Of a stretch of DNA of 64,000 bases, positions 41,983 through 51,516 are shown piece after piece (the first letter of the stretch is position 1; every line of letters starts with the position of its first letter). The notes beneath the pieces are model-generated. The model saw nothing but the letters and a program-made list of their open reading frames with translations. It did no database searches and was not told the origin of the DNA. Source of the stretch: CAVZYN01 sp963779515 (GTDB lineage: Bacteria > Pseudomonadota > Alphaproteobacteria > Rhizobiales > Hyphomicrobiaceae); assembly GCA_963779515.1 (NCBI GenBank), contig CAVZYN010000017.1:372001-436000 (forward strand), in the 5' to 3' direction. The position numbers and the translations under genes are program-made.

Positions 41983-43133
41983 TGAGCGATGTAGTAGCGC
42001 GCATTCGTCTCGGTATGGTCGGTGGCGGCGAGGGCGCGTTCATTGGCGCCGTACACCGTATGGCGGCACGGCTCGACGATCACTATGTGCTCGTCGCGGG
42101 CGCGCTGTCATCGCAGTCGGACAAGGCCAAGCGGTCGGGCATCGCCATCGGTCTTGTACCGGTGCGCAGCTACGGCAGCTACGCGGAGATGTTTGCTGCG
42201 GAAGCGCAGCGGCCCGACGGCATCGAAGCCGTTGCGATCGTGACACCAAACGCCTCGCACGCCGACATCGCGATCGCGGCGCTCGATGCCGGCGTACACG
42301 TGCTCTGCGACAAGCCGCTGTGCACGACCCTTGCCGAGGCTGAACGCATCGTGGCGGCGGTCGAGCGGAGCGGGCGCCTCTTTGCGGTCACCTATAATTA
42401 CACCGGCTATCCCATGGTGCGCGAAGCGCGCGCGCTGGTCGCCGCTGGTGCCATCGGACACGTGCGCACGGTGCAGGTCGAATATGCACAGGACTGGCTT
42501 TCAGGACCACTCGAAACCAGCGGTCAGAAGCAAGCCGCATGGCGCACCGACCCTGCCCAATCCGGCGCTGGCGGCGCCATCGGCGACATCGGCACACACG
42601 CATTCAATCTGGCCGAATTCATCACCGGTGACACAGTGACGTCGCTGCTGGCGGATCTTCAGAGCTTCGTCCCAGGCCGCCGCGTCGACGACAATGCGCA
42701 GATCCTGTTGCGGTTCGGGTCGGGTGTGCGTGGTGCGCTGTGGGTATCGCAAGTGGCGCCGGGCAATGAAAATGCGCTGCGCATCCGCGTGTTTGGTGAA
42801 ACCGGCAGTCTGACTTGGGCGCAAGAGCAGCCGAACCATCTCGATGTCGTTCGCCTCGGCGAACCGCTCCGCCGGATCACGCGTGGCAGCAGCACCGCCA
42901 ATGTCGCCGCGCAACGCGTGACCCGAATTCCCGGTGGCCACCCCGAGGGCTACCTAGAGGCGTTCGCGACGATCTACACGGAGGTCGCGCACGCTATTCG
43001 CGCAGCGCGCAAACACGGCACGCCCGATCCTGCCGTCGCCTATCCGACCCTGGCCGATGGTTTGCGCGGCGTTGCATTCATCGAAGCCGCAGTGAAGTCC
43101 AGTCGCAGCGGCAGCAGTTGGCAGCATGTCTGA
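41982..43133 (+). CDS. Gfo/Idh/MocA family oxidoreductase
   Basis: 383 residues from the ATG at 41982, overlapping the previous stop (TGATG). The Rossmann motif LGMVGGGEGAFIGAVH is at about 10-25. EAVAIVTPNASHADIAIAALDAGVHVLCDKPLCTTLAEAE includes the conserved K of the EKP-type motif (here DKP). The later GDIGTHAFNLAEFITG contains the catalytic D and H of the GxxxDxGxHxxD pattern. It oxidises or reduces a sugar with NAD(P). Together with the TIM-barrel gene it forms a typical inositol-like or keto-sugar catabolic pair. Confidence 0.9.
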   Translation: MSDVVARIRLGMVGGGEGAFIGAVHRMAARLDDHYVLVAGALSSQSDKAKRSGIAIGLVPVRSYGSYAEMFAAEAQRPDGIEAVAIVTPNASHADIAIAALDAGVHVLCDKPLCTTLAEAERIVAAVERSGRLFAVTYNYTGYPMVREARALVAAGAIGHVRTVQVEYAQDWLSGPLETSGQKQAAWRTDPAQSGAGGAIGDIGTHAFNLAEFITGDTVTSLLADLQSFVPGRRVDDNAQILLRFGSGVRGALWVSQVAPGNENALRIRVFGETGSLTWAQEQPNHLDVVRLGEPLRRITRGSSTANVAAQRVTRIPGGHPEGYLEAFATIYTEVAHAIRAARKHGTPDPAVAYPTLADGLRGVAFIEAAVKSSRSGSSWQHV

Positions 43134-43164
43134 AGCGCCAGGACACTAGAAAGAATTGACTCTG

Positions 43165-43236
43165 GTGTGATTCAGATTCCGAAGTCCGCTCCCCAGTCCA
43201 GCCGCAAGATGGATGCGGACTTCGGAATCATCACAC
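43165..43236. terminator. Long hairpin between convergent genes
   Basis: GATTCCGAAGTCCGC (43175-43189) pairs perfectly with GCGGACTTCGGAATC (43215-43229), and GTGTGA (43165-43170) with TCACAC (43231-43236). The loop is 25 bases. It directly abuts the TAG stop codon (43236-43238) of the leftward ATPase gene and lies after the oxidoreductase. It may terminate both or be a mobile palindromic repeat. Confidence 0.7.
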
Positions 43237-44283
43237 TACGATGCGATGGCCGAGGCGGTGGTCAAATCGAGCTGATCGGCCAAGTGGCAGCGCACGAAAT
43301 GGCCGGGTTGGGGTTCGCGCAGGGCGGGCGTTTCCTGGCGGCAGCGGGCTTCGGCAAAGCGGCAGCGCGGATGGAAATAGCAGCCCGCTGGCGGGTTCGC
43401 TGGGTTCGGCACTTCGCCCTTCAGGGTGACCTCTCCGACGGGGATGCGCGGATCGGGAACCGGCACGGCGCGCATCAAGGCGGCGGTGTAGGGATGGCGT
43501 GGTCTGCTGAACAAGGTCTTGGTCGGCGCCAACTCGACAAGCTGCCCGACATACATCACCGCGACCCGGTCCGAGATGTGCCGCACGACCGAGAGATCGT
43601 GCGCGACAAACAGGAAGGTCAGATGCAGGCGCGACTGCAATTCGAGCAGCAGATTGAGGACCTGCGCCTGCACCGAGACGTCCAGCGCGGAGACGGGCTC
43701 GTCGGCAACCACGAGGCGCGGATTGGTCGACGAGCGCGCGCGCGATGCCGATGCGCTGGCGCTGACCGCCGCTGAAGGCATGCGGAAAGCGATGCATGAA
43801 TTCGGCGCGCAATCCCACCAGGCGCAAGCAGCTCGGCGACGCGATCCGAGCGCTCGCTCGCGATTGGTCATGCCGTTGACGAGCAGCGGCTCGCCGACGT
43901 TGTCGAACAGGGTCATGCGCGGATTGAGCGAGCCGAATGGATCCTGGAAGATCATCTGGATCTCGGCGCGCAGCGGCCGCAGGTCCTGCCGGCGTCATCG
44001 CTGCGAGATCGACGATGTCCTCGTTCTTGCGGCGGAACAAGATCTGGCCCGACGTCGGTTCGATGGCGCGCAGGACGCAGCGCGACGTCGTGGTCTTGCC
44101 GCAGCCGCTCTCGCCGACCAGGCCGAGCGTCTCGCCTTCGTGCACGTCGAAGCTGACGTCGTCGACGGCGCGCACGTGGCCGATAGTCTTGTGGAAAACG
44201 CCAGCCGTGATGGGGAAAAACTTCCGCAGGTTGCGGACTTGCAAAATCGGCTTGGAGGGATCAACCGCTGCGCGCCCTGTCAT
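43236..44283 (-). pseudogene. Peptide-type ABC transporter ATPase (OppF-like), several frameshifts
   Basis: The homologous sequence begins at the ATG at 44283 (MTGRAAVDPSKPILQVRNL) with Walker A GLVGESGCGKTTT. It changes frame near 43985 (to QMIFQDPFGSLNPRMTL), again near 43845 (to FPHAFSGGQRQRIGIARAL) and again near 43730 (to RLVVADEPVSALDVSVQAQVLNLL and the C-terminal CYFHPRCRFAEARC). At least three single-base indels are needed; no in-frame nonsense codon is seen within the homologous segments. The gene is broken as written. It is the last gene of a five-gene importer operon. Confidence 0.75.
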
Positions 44284-45339
44284 GACGTGCTCCGGCCGAT
44301 CTTGGTACAGGAAGCAGCTCACGGACTGCCCGTTGCCGACAGGACTTGAGATCGGGAACGTGCGTCGCGCACATCGTCGCTATCACCTCGTCGCAGCGCG
44401 GATGAAACGGGCAGCCCGTGGGACGGTTGAAGGGATGCGGCAGGGAGCCGGAAATCGTCGGCAGCGCCACGCTGGGTCTCCCCGACGATGCTCGGGATCG
44501 AGCGCAGCAGCGCGCGCGTATAGGGGTGCTTCGGCGCGTGGAAAATGTCGTCGACCGGGCCCTGCTCGACGACGCGGCCGAGGTACATGACCACGACGTC
44601 ATTGGCCATCTGCGCGATCACACCGAGATCGTGGGTGATGAAGATGATGGCGGTGCCGTACTTGCGCTGTAGGTCGCGCAAGAGCGCCAGCACCTGCGCC
44701 TGCGTGGTGACGTCGATGGCGGTGGTCGGCTCGTCGGCGATAAGCAGCCGCGGCTTGCAGCACAGCGCCATGGCGATCATCGCGCGCTGGCGCAGGCCGC
44801 CCGAGAGCTGCCAGGAATAGGCATCGACCCGCTGCTCCGGCATGGAGATGCCGACGTCGCGAAAGAGGCCGACGACGATCTCGCGCGCTTCCTTGTCGCT
44901 GACGCCGTTGCCGTCCGGCCGCCACTGCCGATGATGCAGCTGGATCGCCTCGACGATCTGGTCGCCGACGGTGTGGACCGGGCTGAAGGCCGCCATCGGT
45001 TCCTGCGGGATCAGCGCGATCTCGGCGCCGCGGATGGCGCGCATGCGCGCGCCGTGCCGCGGCAGCTTGGCCAGATCGATGATGTCCTCGTCTTGGCCGG
45101 CGGCGAGCCCGGTGCGGCAGCGAAAGAGGATCTCGCCGCTCGTGATGCGGCCGGGTTCATCGACGAGCTGCAGGATCGCGCGCATGGTGACGCTCTTGCC
45201 GCAGCCGCTTTCGCCGACGATGCCGAGCACGTGTCCGGGCATGACGTCGAAGCTGACGCCGTCGACGGCGCGCACCGAGCCCTCGTCGAGGCCGAACGTG
45301 ACGTGGAGATCGCGCACACTGAGCAGAGGCTGCGGTCAT
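44284..45339 (-). pseudogene. Peptide-type ABC transporter ATPase (OppD-like), frameshifted
   Basis: The core 45317-44468 is one open frame with Walker A GIVGESGCGKSVT, signature LSGGLRQRAMIAMAL and Walker B LLIADEPTTAIDV. At the 5' side, the likely ATG at 45339 is one base out of frame. Near 44468 the homologous sequence moves to another frame (SGSLPHPFNRPTGCPFHPRCDEV) and near 44350 it moves again (VSCFLYQDRPEHV). The CPFHPRC motif is the C-terminal oligopeptide-type signature. Three or more indels are implied. Confidence 0.75.
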
Positions 45340-45346
45340 TGCGGGC

Positions 45347-46470
45347 TCACTTGCTGTAGGGATCGGCGGCATCGCGAAGCCCGTCGCCCACCAGATTGAA
45401 GGCAAGCACGGCGACAATGACCAGCAGGCCTGGGATCAGCAGCCAGGGCGCCAGCGCCAGGGTCTGGATGTTCTGGGCTTCCTGCAGCAGCACGCCCCAG
45501 CTGATCGCCGGCGGGCGGATGCCGAGACCCAGGAAGGACAGCGAGGTCTCGTTGATGATCATCGCCGGGATGGCGAGCGAGGACGTGGCGATGATGTGGC
45601 TGAGGAACGTCGGCACCATGTGGCGCAGGATGATGCGCGCGCGGCTGCAGCCGGCGAGTTCGCGCGGCCAGGACGAAATCCTCCTCGCGCAGCGCCAGGA
45701 AGTGCCCCCGCACCTCGCGCGCCAGCGTGGTCCAGCCGATCAGGGACAGGATCACGGTGATGGCGAAGAAGACCTGGATCGGGGTCCAGTCGCGCGGCAG
45801 GGCGGCGGACAGCGCGAGCCAGATCGGGATGGTCGGCACGCGACTGCAGCAACTCGATCAGCCGCTGGATCAATTGATCGGTCCAGCCGCCGAAATACCC
45901 GGAGATGCCGCCGAGAACGATGCCCAGGATCGACGCTCAGCGTCACGGCGACCAGGCCGATGGTCATCGACGTTTGGGTGCCGTGCATGATGCGCGACCA
46001 CTGATCGCGGCCGAGGCGGTCGGAGCCCAGCAGGAAGATGCGTTGTGCCGGATCGCGCGGGACCAATGCAGGTGCGCCGTAGCGGGAATGAGCCCGAGAA
46101 AATTGTAGGGCTTTCCGGGTACGAAGAAGCCGACACGGCACTTTCTGGGCCGGGTCGGTTGTCCATTCCATGCGCAGCGTCACGGGATTGCGCTTGCCGA
46201 CGACTGCCGGAACCCAGGGATCGAGCCGCCCGTCATCGAAGAGATGGAGGCCCTGCACCGGGATGAAGGCCTGCCGGGCCTCGGTGGGTTCGGGATCCTG
46301 TGTGCTGAAGAAATCGGGGCACAGCACGACGGTGTAGAGTGCCAAGCAGAATGCCGGCGCTGACCATCGCCAGGCGATGCTTGCGGAAGCGCCACCACAC
46401 CAGCGTCCAGTTGGACGCGACTGAGATGCGGTCTTCGGCAGCGCGAGCCTGGTCCGGTCAGTGCAGTCAT
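45347..46470 (-). pseudogene. Peptide-type ABC transporter permease (OppC-like), multiple frameshifts
   Basis: Homologous segments in different frames can be joined: start MTALTGPGSR at 46470; DFFSTQDPEPTEARQAFIPVQGLHLFDDG and FLLGSDRLGRDQWSRIMHGTQTSM; GWTDQLIQRLIELLQS-like; VPTIPIWLALSAALPRDWTPIQVFFAITVILSLIGWTTLAREVRG; and VPTFLSHIIATSSLAIPAMIINETSLSFLGLG to the stop at 45347. At least four indels are needed. The EAA-loop region is interrupted near 45660. As written no full protein can be made. Confidence 0.7.
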
Positions 46471-46471
46471 T

Positions 46472-47459
46472 CTACTTGCCCATCCGGATGCGCGGATCGA
46501 GGACGGCGAGCAGGATGTCCGACAACAGCGTGCCGACGATCGTCAGGAAGCAGTAGATCAGCAGGATGCCGCCAGCGAGGTACATGTCCTGGTTGACGAG
46601 CGCGCGCAGCAGCAGCGGCCCGATGTTCGGCAGGTTCATCACGGTCGCGACGATCAGGCTGCCGGAGAACAGCTGCGGCAGATACCAGCCGATCGTGCTG
46701 ACCAGCGGATTGAATGCCAGTCGCACCGGATAGCGCATGACGAGCCGCCATTCCGACAAGCCCCTTGGCGCGGGCCGTCACGACATAGGGCTTGTTCAAT
46801 TCATCGAGCAGATTGGCGCGCATGACACGCGTGAGACGCGCGGTGCCGGCGACCGCCAGCACCAGCGCCGGCAGCCAGATATGCTTCAAGAGGTCAATGA
46901 ACTTGGCGAAACTCCAAGGTTGGCCCGCCATTTCGGATGAGAACAGCCCGGTAATGCCAATGCCGAAGTAGGAGAAGGCGACCCACATCAAAACCAGCGC
47001 CAGCATGAAATTGGGCGTTGCGACGCCGACGTAGTTGAAGACCGTCAGGACATAATCGAGCCACGAGCGCTGATGCGTCGCCGAATAGATGCCGGCGGGA
47101 ATGGCGATCGCCCACGTGAGTACGAAGCTGAAGAGCGCAAGCGCAAGGGTCAGACCCAATTGCTCGCTGATCAGGTCGATGTTCGGCCGCTGATATTCGA
47201 GCGACAGACCGAGGTCGCCGCGCAGCAAGTTCGCGATCCATCGATAGTATTGGACGTGGACAGGCTGATCGAGGCCATACTGCTGGCGCAGGGCGTCCAG
47301 TTGCTCCATGCTAACGGACGATCCCGAGGACGCCAACGTGGCGGCGTACGAGGTCAGGAAGTCGCCGGGCGGCGCCTGGATGATCGCGAAAATGATAACG
47401 GAGAAGATCACCATGAGCAGCGGCAGCAGCAGCAGCCGCTGAATAATGAAACGAGCCAT
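46472..47459 (-). pseudogene. Peptide-type ABC transporter permease (OppB-like), one frameshift
   Basis: From the ATG at 47459 the frame is open and clearly coding to YVVTARAKGL near 46765 (DppB/OppB type with N-terminal helix FIIQRLLLLPLLMVIFSVIIF). The rest of the protein, SEWRLVMRYPVRLAFNPLVSTIGWYLPQLFSGS to the stop at 46472, is in another frame. One indel near 46758 separates them. The TM helices on both sides are intact. The EAA-loop motif (ARAKGLSEW) lies at the break. Confidence 0.8.
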
Positions 47460-47520
47460 GAGAACTCTCGGATACCGCCGAAGTCACGCACGCGCCTCAA
47501 CGCGTGCGTGACGTTCGGGT

Positions 47521-47567
47521 GTGCTTCTTATCGGAAAACCGCTTCACACTTTTCCGGAAGCACTCTA
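47521..47567. repeat. 47-bp REP-like hairpin, copy 2
   Basis: The copy differs from 8826-8872 at one base and has perfect outer arms GTGCTTC/GAAGCAC and inner arms CGGAAAA/TTTTCCG. It lies between the binding-protein gene and the OppB-like gene, six bases after the likely true stop (TGA at 47573-47575). Confidence 0.8.
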
Positions 47568-47572
47568 GCAGA

Positions 47573-49504
47573 TCAGCGTTGATAGTAGAACTGCTCGGGG
47601 CGCGCGTTGCCGGGCGTCCGCAAGCGGCCAGTCGTTACCCAGCTGCGCCGGGACGTTTCGCATCCTGTTGTTCACGACCACCACGCCCTGGATCATCGGC
47701 GTCAGGCCGACGATACCGATCTCGTAGATCTGATCCGCCCAGATCTTGAAGAGATCCTGGGCGGCCTTGATCTGACCGTCGGTCCCGACGGTGCGCGCTG
47801 TGTCTATGAGTTCGACGATCTTCTTGATTTCGGCGGGTGGCTCGACGCCCTCTTTGCCTTTGGTATTGAACCACTGGCCATAGAGCGGTCCGAGGGTGAG
47901 GATCGACGGAGTTGCGCACATCGACTTTGGCGTTGCCGGTGAACGGGAACGCGGTCGTGTCGTCGTTCCAGATCTTCCGTCATCAGCTCGTTGGCGTCGC
48001 GCATCTTGAAGTGCAACGCGCGCTCGCGGATCTGTACGATGGTCTTGATGCCGACCTTTTCCCAGTCCTTGGCGACGAGTTGGGCGACGTCAGGCCATGC
48101 ACCGAAAGCCGGCACGACGCTGATTTCGATCGTGGCGGGCTTGCCGTTGGGCAACAGGCGGATGCCTTGGGCGTCGCGCTTGGTGAGCCCAAGGCCGTCG
48201 AGCAGCTTGTTGGCCTGAGCGGCATCATAGGCGGTGTACTTTTTTGCATGTTCCTCGCCGGGGAAGTACGGGTGCCAGGGCGCCGGAACACCTTGGCGCG
48301 CCTCGCCAAGACCGAGGAAGGCGGATTCCTTGATCTGGTCGCGATTGACGGCGTGCGACATGGCGACACGGAAGTCCTTCATGGCCATCAGACGGCCCAT
48401 TTCCGGGTCGGCTTTATAGGTCTGGTTGAACATCACGACGGCGTCGGCACCGCCAAAGGTCGGCCACGTGATGACCTTATACTTTCCGGTCTTCTCTTGA
48501 TCCTTGAAGACGGGATAGTTGGTCATCTGGATGTGGCGTTCCTGGATGTCGAAATTACCGGCGATAGCTGCCAGGTTCAGCGCCTGCACATCGGCGAAGT
48601 AGGTGAAGCGCACTTCATCGATGTAGGGCAGCTGGTTGCCGTCCTTGTCGACGCCGACATAGTAGGGATTGCGCCGCAAGGTGAAGACCGGGTCACTGAC
48701 GCGGCTCGTTGGCACCCAGGCGGCCATGGTCGGGCGCTCGACGTTTTCCGGCGGCGCATTGCGCGAGGCGAAGAGTTCGGTCCAGGTCTTGAAGCCAGCC
48801 GCTTGAATGGCCTTGTCGAGATCTTCTTTGCTGGCGTAGCTGGCATGGAACTTCTTGAGGTAATGGGCGGGTAGGAACGCCGCGTAGGTGCGGTCGCCAC
48901 CGTCGGCGGCCACGAGCGCCGTCAGGAACATGGTCGCTGGCGCCTTGAACGAGAACTTGACCGCGACGTCGTTGACTTTTTCAACCAGCGCCGGGGTGCC
49001 GTCCGCATTCCGCATCCAGCCTGGGAGTGTCGGCGTCAGATCCTTGTTCAAGATGACATCTTTGTACCAGAACATGATGTCGTCGGCCGAGAAAGGCGCG
49101 CCATCGGACCACTTTGCGCCCTTGCGCAAGGTAATCGTCCAACTCTTGAAGTCGGCGGAGGATTCCGCGCCCGCCGCGATCTTCGGTTCGATCTTGCCGC
49201 CGTCCGGCGAGAAGCGGAACAGTGAATCGAAAACCACGCGCACGTAGTTGTTGGCGTCTGCAGGACCGAGAAACGCGCGGCGCCAGACTCCGCCGTATTG
49301 GCCAACAGAATCGACGGGGACCAGCAGTGGCTGCTCCGGCAAGCGCGCGTCGACAGCTGGAAGCTTGCTGGCTTTGACTTGCTCGGCGAGCGCCGGCGCC
49401 TCTTTGTATTTCGCGGTCTGGGCGCTGGCCCCAGACATTGCGGATACTCCGGCCAGCAATCCGCCGCCAAGCGCAAGCAACACTCGCCGTCGATTGATCG
49501 ACAT
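47573..49504 (-). pseudogene. Extracellular solute-binding protein family 5, frameshifted near the C-terminus
   Basis: From the ATG at 49504 there is a Tat-like signal peptide (MSINRRRVLLALGGGLLAGV) and about 500 residues of SBP_bac_5 sequence, including FRFSPDGGKIEPKIA, KSWTITLRKGAKWSDGAPFSADDIMFWY and FRVAMSHAVNRDQI. Frame changes are implied near 47970, 47920 and 47615; the homologous tail is ILTLGPLYGQWFNTKGKEG...GNDWPL then RTPGNARPEQFYYQR-stop at 47573. Family members bind oligopeptides or, in rhizobia, oligosaccharides. It is first in the importer operon, divergent from nagB. Confidence 0.8.
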
Positions 49505-49690
49505 TTTGTCCTCCCTGAAATCAACGTCTCAAACCTGATCTAGCTTAGACCGATCTTCCCATTGCGCGCATTCTGATAGATCATAGCTCATGTGCGGGTG
49601 CTCGATGCAATGGCCATATTTCCGGCTGTGCGAGCGCTGTGTCATGCCCGGGTGGGGTCGCGCATGCATTAATCTGAAGCTGACTGGCAG

Positions 49691-50449
49691 ATGGACTTGA
49701 TCATGGATGTTCGGGTGTTTGATAGTAAAGGCGCCCTCGGCAAGGCCGCCGCTGAGGATGGTGCGCACCTCATTCGTCTCGCACTCGCGAAAGACGGACA
49801 CGCGACCATCGTGCTTGCCACGGGCGCCAGCCAGTTCGAGATGCTGGATGCGCTGGTTCGTGCCGGCGGGATCGACTGGAGCCGGGTCACAGCCTTCCAC
49901 CTCGACGAGTATGCGGGCTTACCTGCCACGCATCCCGCGAGCTTTCGCCGGTACTTGCAGGAGCGTGTGTTCGCGCACCTGCCGGCGCTAGGAACCTTCG
50001 TTCCGGTTAATGGTGATGCATCCGATTTGCCCGCCGAGATTGCGCGCTTGAACGCGACGCTACGTGGCCGCCGCATCGCAGTCTGCTTTGCCGGCATTGG
50101 CGAGAACGGACATCTTGCGTTCAACGATCCACCGGCTGATCTCTACACGCGCGACCCGTATTTGCTTGTGACGCTTGATGATGCCTGCCGCCGCCAGCAA
50201 TTCGGAGAAGGATGGTTTCCGACCTTGGCGGATGTTCCGAACCGCGCAATTTCCATGTCGGTTCGGCAGATGCTGGCGGCGGACACGTTAATCCTCAGCA
50301 TCTCCGATACCCGCAAGGCCAATGCGCTGAAGGCCACGATCGAGGGGCCACTGACGCCGAATTGTCCCGCGTCCATTGTGAGGTTGCACAAGGATTGCCG
50401 GATGTATGTCGATCAGGCGGCGATTGCGTTACTCAGCGTCCGTCCATGA
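49691..50449 (+). CDS. nagB: Glucosamine-6-phosphate deaminase family protein
   Basis: 252 residues from the ATG at 49691; ATG at 49703 is an alternative. Motifs: VLATGASQ (42-49), HLDEYAGL (70-77, with catalytic-type D72) and GIGENGHLAFNDPP (135-148, with H141). Relative to E. coli NagB, the positions of Asp141 and Glu148 are Asn139 and Asp146 here, a pattern seen in a distinct subfamily. It would convert an amino-sugar phosphate to a keto-sugar phosphate plus ammonia. It overlaps nagA by four bases and is divergent from the solute-binding gene. Confidence 0.85.
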   Translation: MDLIMDVRVFDSKGALGKAAAEDGAHLIRLALAKDGHATIVLATGASQFEMLDALVRAGGIDWSRVTAFHLDEYAGLPATHPASFRRYLQERVFAHLPALGTFVPVNGDASDLPAEIARLNATLRGRRIAVCFAGIGENGHLAFNDPPADLYTRDPYLLVTLDDACRRQQFGEGWFPTLADVPNRAISMSVRQMLAADTLILSISDTRKANALKATIEGPLTPNCPASIVRLHKDCRMYVDQAAIALLSVRP

Positions 50450-51498
50450 TTAGCACCGCGGGGCTATTCGATCTGCAGGTGAATGGCTTTGCCGGCATCG
50501 ATTTCAATGATGCTGGGCTGACGCCCGCCGCGCTTGATCACGCCCTCGAGGCCATGCTCTCGACGGGCGTGACGCAGTGCCTGCCGACGCTGATCACGGC
50601 ATCGGCGGATGAATTGTTGGAGCGCTTCGCGGCGCTTGATGCCGCGGTCGCCGGGAGCCGCCTCGGCCCATTGATGGTTCCAGGTTATCATCTGGAAGGG
50701 CCGTTTCTCAATCCGGCACCGGGGTTCTGTGGGTGCCATCCGGCCGCGAAGATGTGCGCGCCGGATATCGGCTTGGTCGATCGGCTGCAGGCGTCCATCC
50801 GCAAGCCCATATTGCTGGTCACAATCGCTCCGGAGCTCGTGGGAGCCGCCGCGTTCATCCAGGCAGCGCGGGCGGGCGGCGTGGTTGTTGCGATGGGGCA
50901 CTCCGATGCGCGGTTCGACACGGTCACAGATGCGGCGGCAGCCGGCGTGACGCTCGCGACGCATCTCGGCAATGGCGTGGCGCATGCGCAGCACAAGTTC
51001 GATAATCCGATCATGGCGCAGCTTGCCGAGGATCGCCTGGCGGCCTGCTTCATTGCTGATGGCATTCATGTCGCGCCTTATGCGCTGGGCGTGATGCTGC
51101 GCGCCAAGGGCATCGCGCGATCGATCCTGGTCACCGATGCGGTCACTGCTGCAGCAGCGCCGGCGGGACGGTATGCGTTCGCCGGTATGACAATCGAGCG
51201 TAGCGCCGATGGTTCGGTACGCGAGCCGAACGCCACGCATCTTGCCGGATCGTCGCTCACCTTGGATCAGGCGGTGCGCAATGTCGTGGCGTGGGGTTTA
51301 TGCGGTTTTGACGACGCTATCGCCATGGCTGGCGCAAACGCCCGTGCGGCCATCGCTGATGCGGCGCGTCACCACGGTGCTACGCTTGAGGCTGGCGACA
51401 TCACGTGGACCTCCGACAAGCAGATCGCGCGATCATCATTGGCTGGCGAACGCGTGTTCGTCGCGGCCAGCGCGTCGTCGGGTCAGAGAATGCGTTGA
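50446..51498 (+). CDS. nagA: N-acetylglucosamine-6-phosphate deacetylase
   Basis: 350 residues from the ATG at 50446, which overlaps the nagB stop (ATGA). Motifs: DLQVNGFAGIDFND, GYHLEGPFL (metal-binding E), MGHSDA (H), ATHLGNGVAHAQHK (H), DGIHV (H) and LVTDAV (catalytic D). The N-terminal beta-sandwich strands present in typical NagA (about 40-50 residues before DLQVNG) are almost absent; the protein starts MISTAGLFDLQVNG. It would deacetylate an N-acetyl amino-sugar phosphate before NagB acts. Confidence 0.87.
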   Translation: MISTAGLFDLQVNGFAGIDFNDAGLTPAALDHALEAMLSTGVTQCLPTLITASADELLERFAALDAAVAGSRLGPLMVPGYHLEGPFLNPAPGFCGCHPAAKMCAPDIGLVDRLQASIRKPILLVTIAPELVGAAAFIQAARAGGVVVAMGHSDARFDTVTDAAAAGVTLATHLGNGVAHAQHKFDNPIMAQLAEDRLAACFIADGIHVAPYALGVMLRAKGIARSILVTDAVTAAAAPAGRYAFAGMTIERSADGSVREPNATHLAGSSLTLDQAVRNVVAWGLCGFDDAIAMAGANARAAIADAARHHGATLEAGDITWTSDKQIARSSLAGERVFVAASASSGQRMR

Positions 51499-51516
51499 TC
51501 GGCTGAGATCTCCCGG

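Noticed and set aside
47565..47567. The idea that the REP-like hairpin also provides the stop codon of the solute-binding gene
   Set aside because: After allowing for the last frameshift, the homologous end QFYYQR stops at TGA 47573-47575, just outside the repeat.
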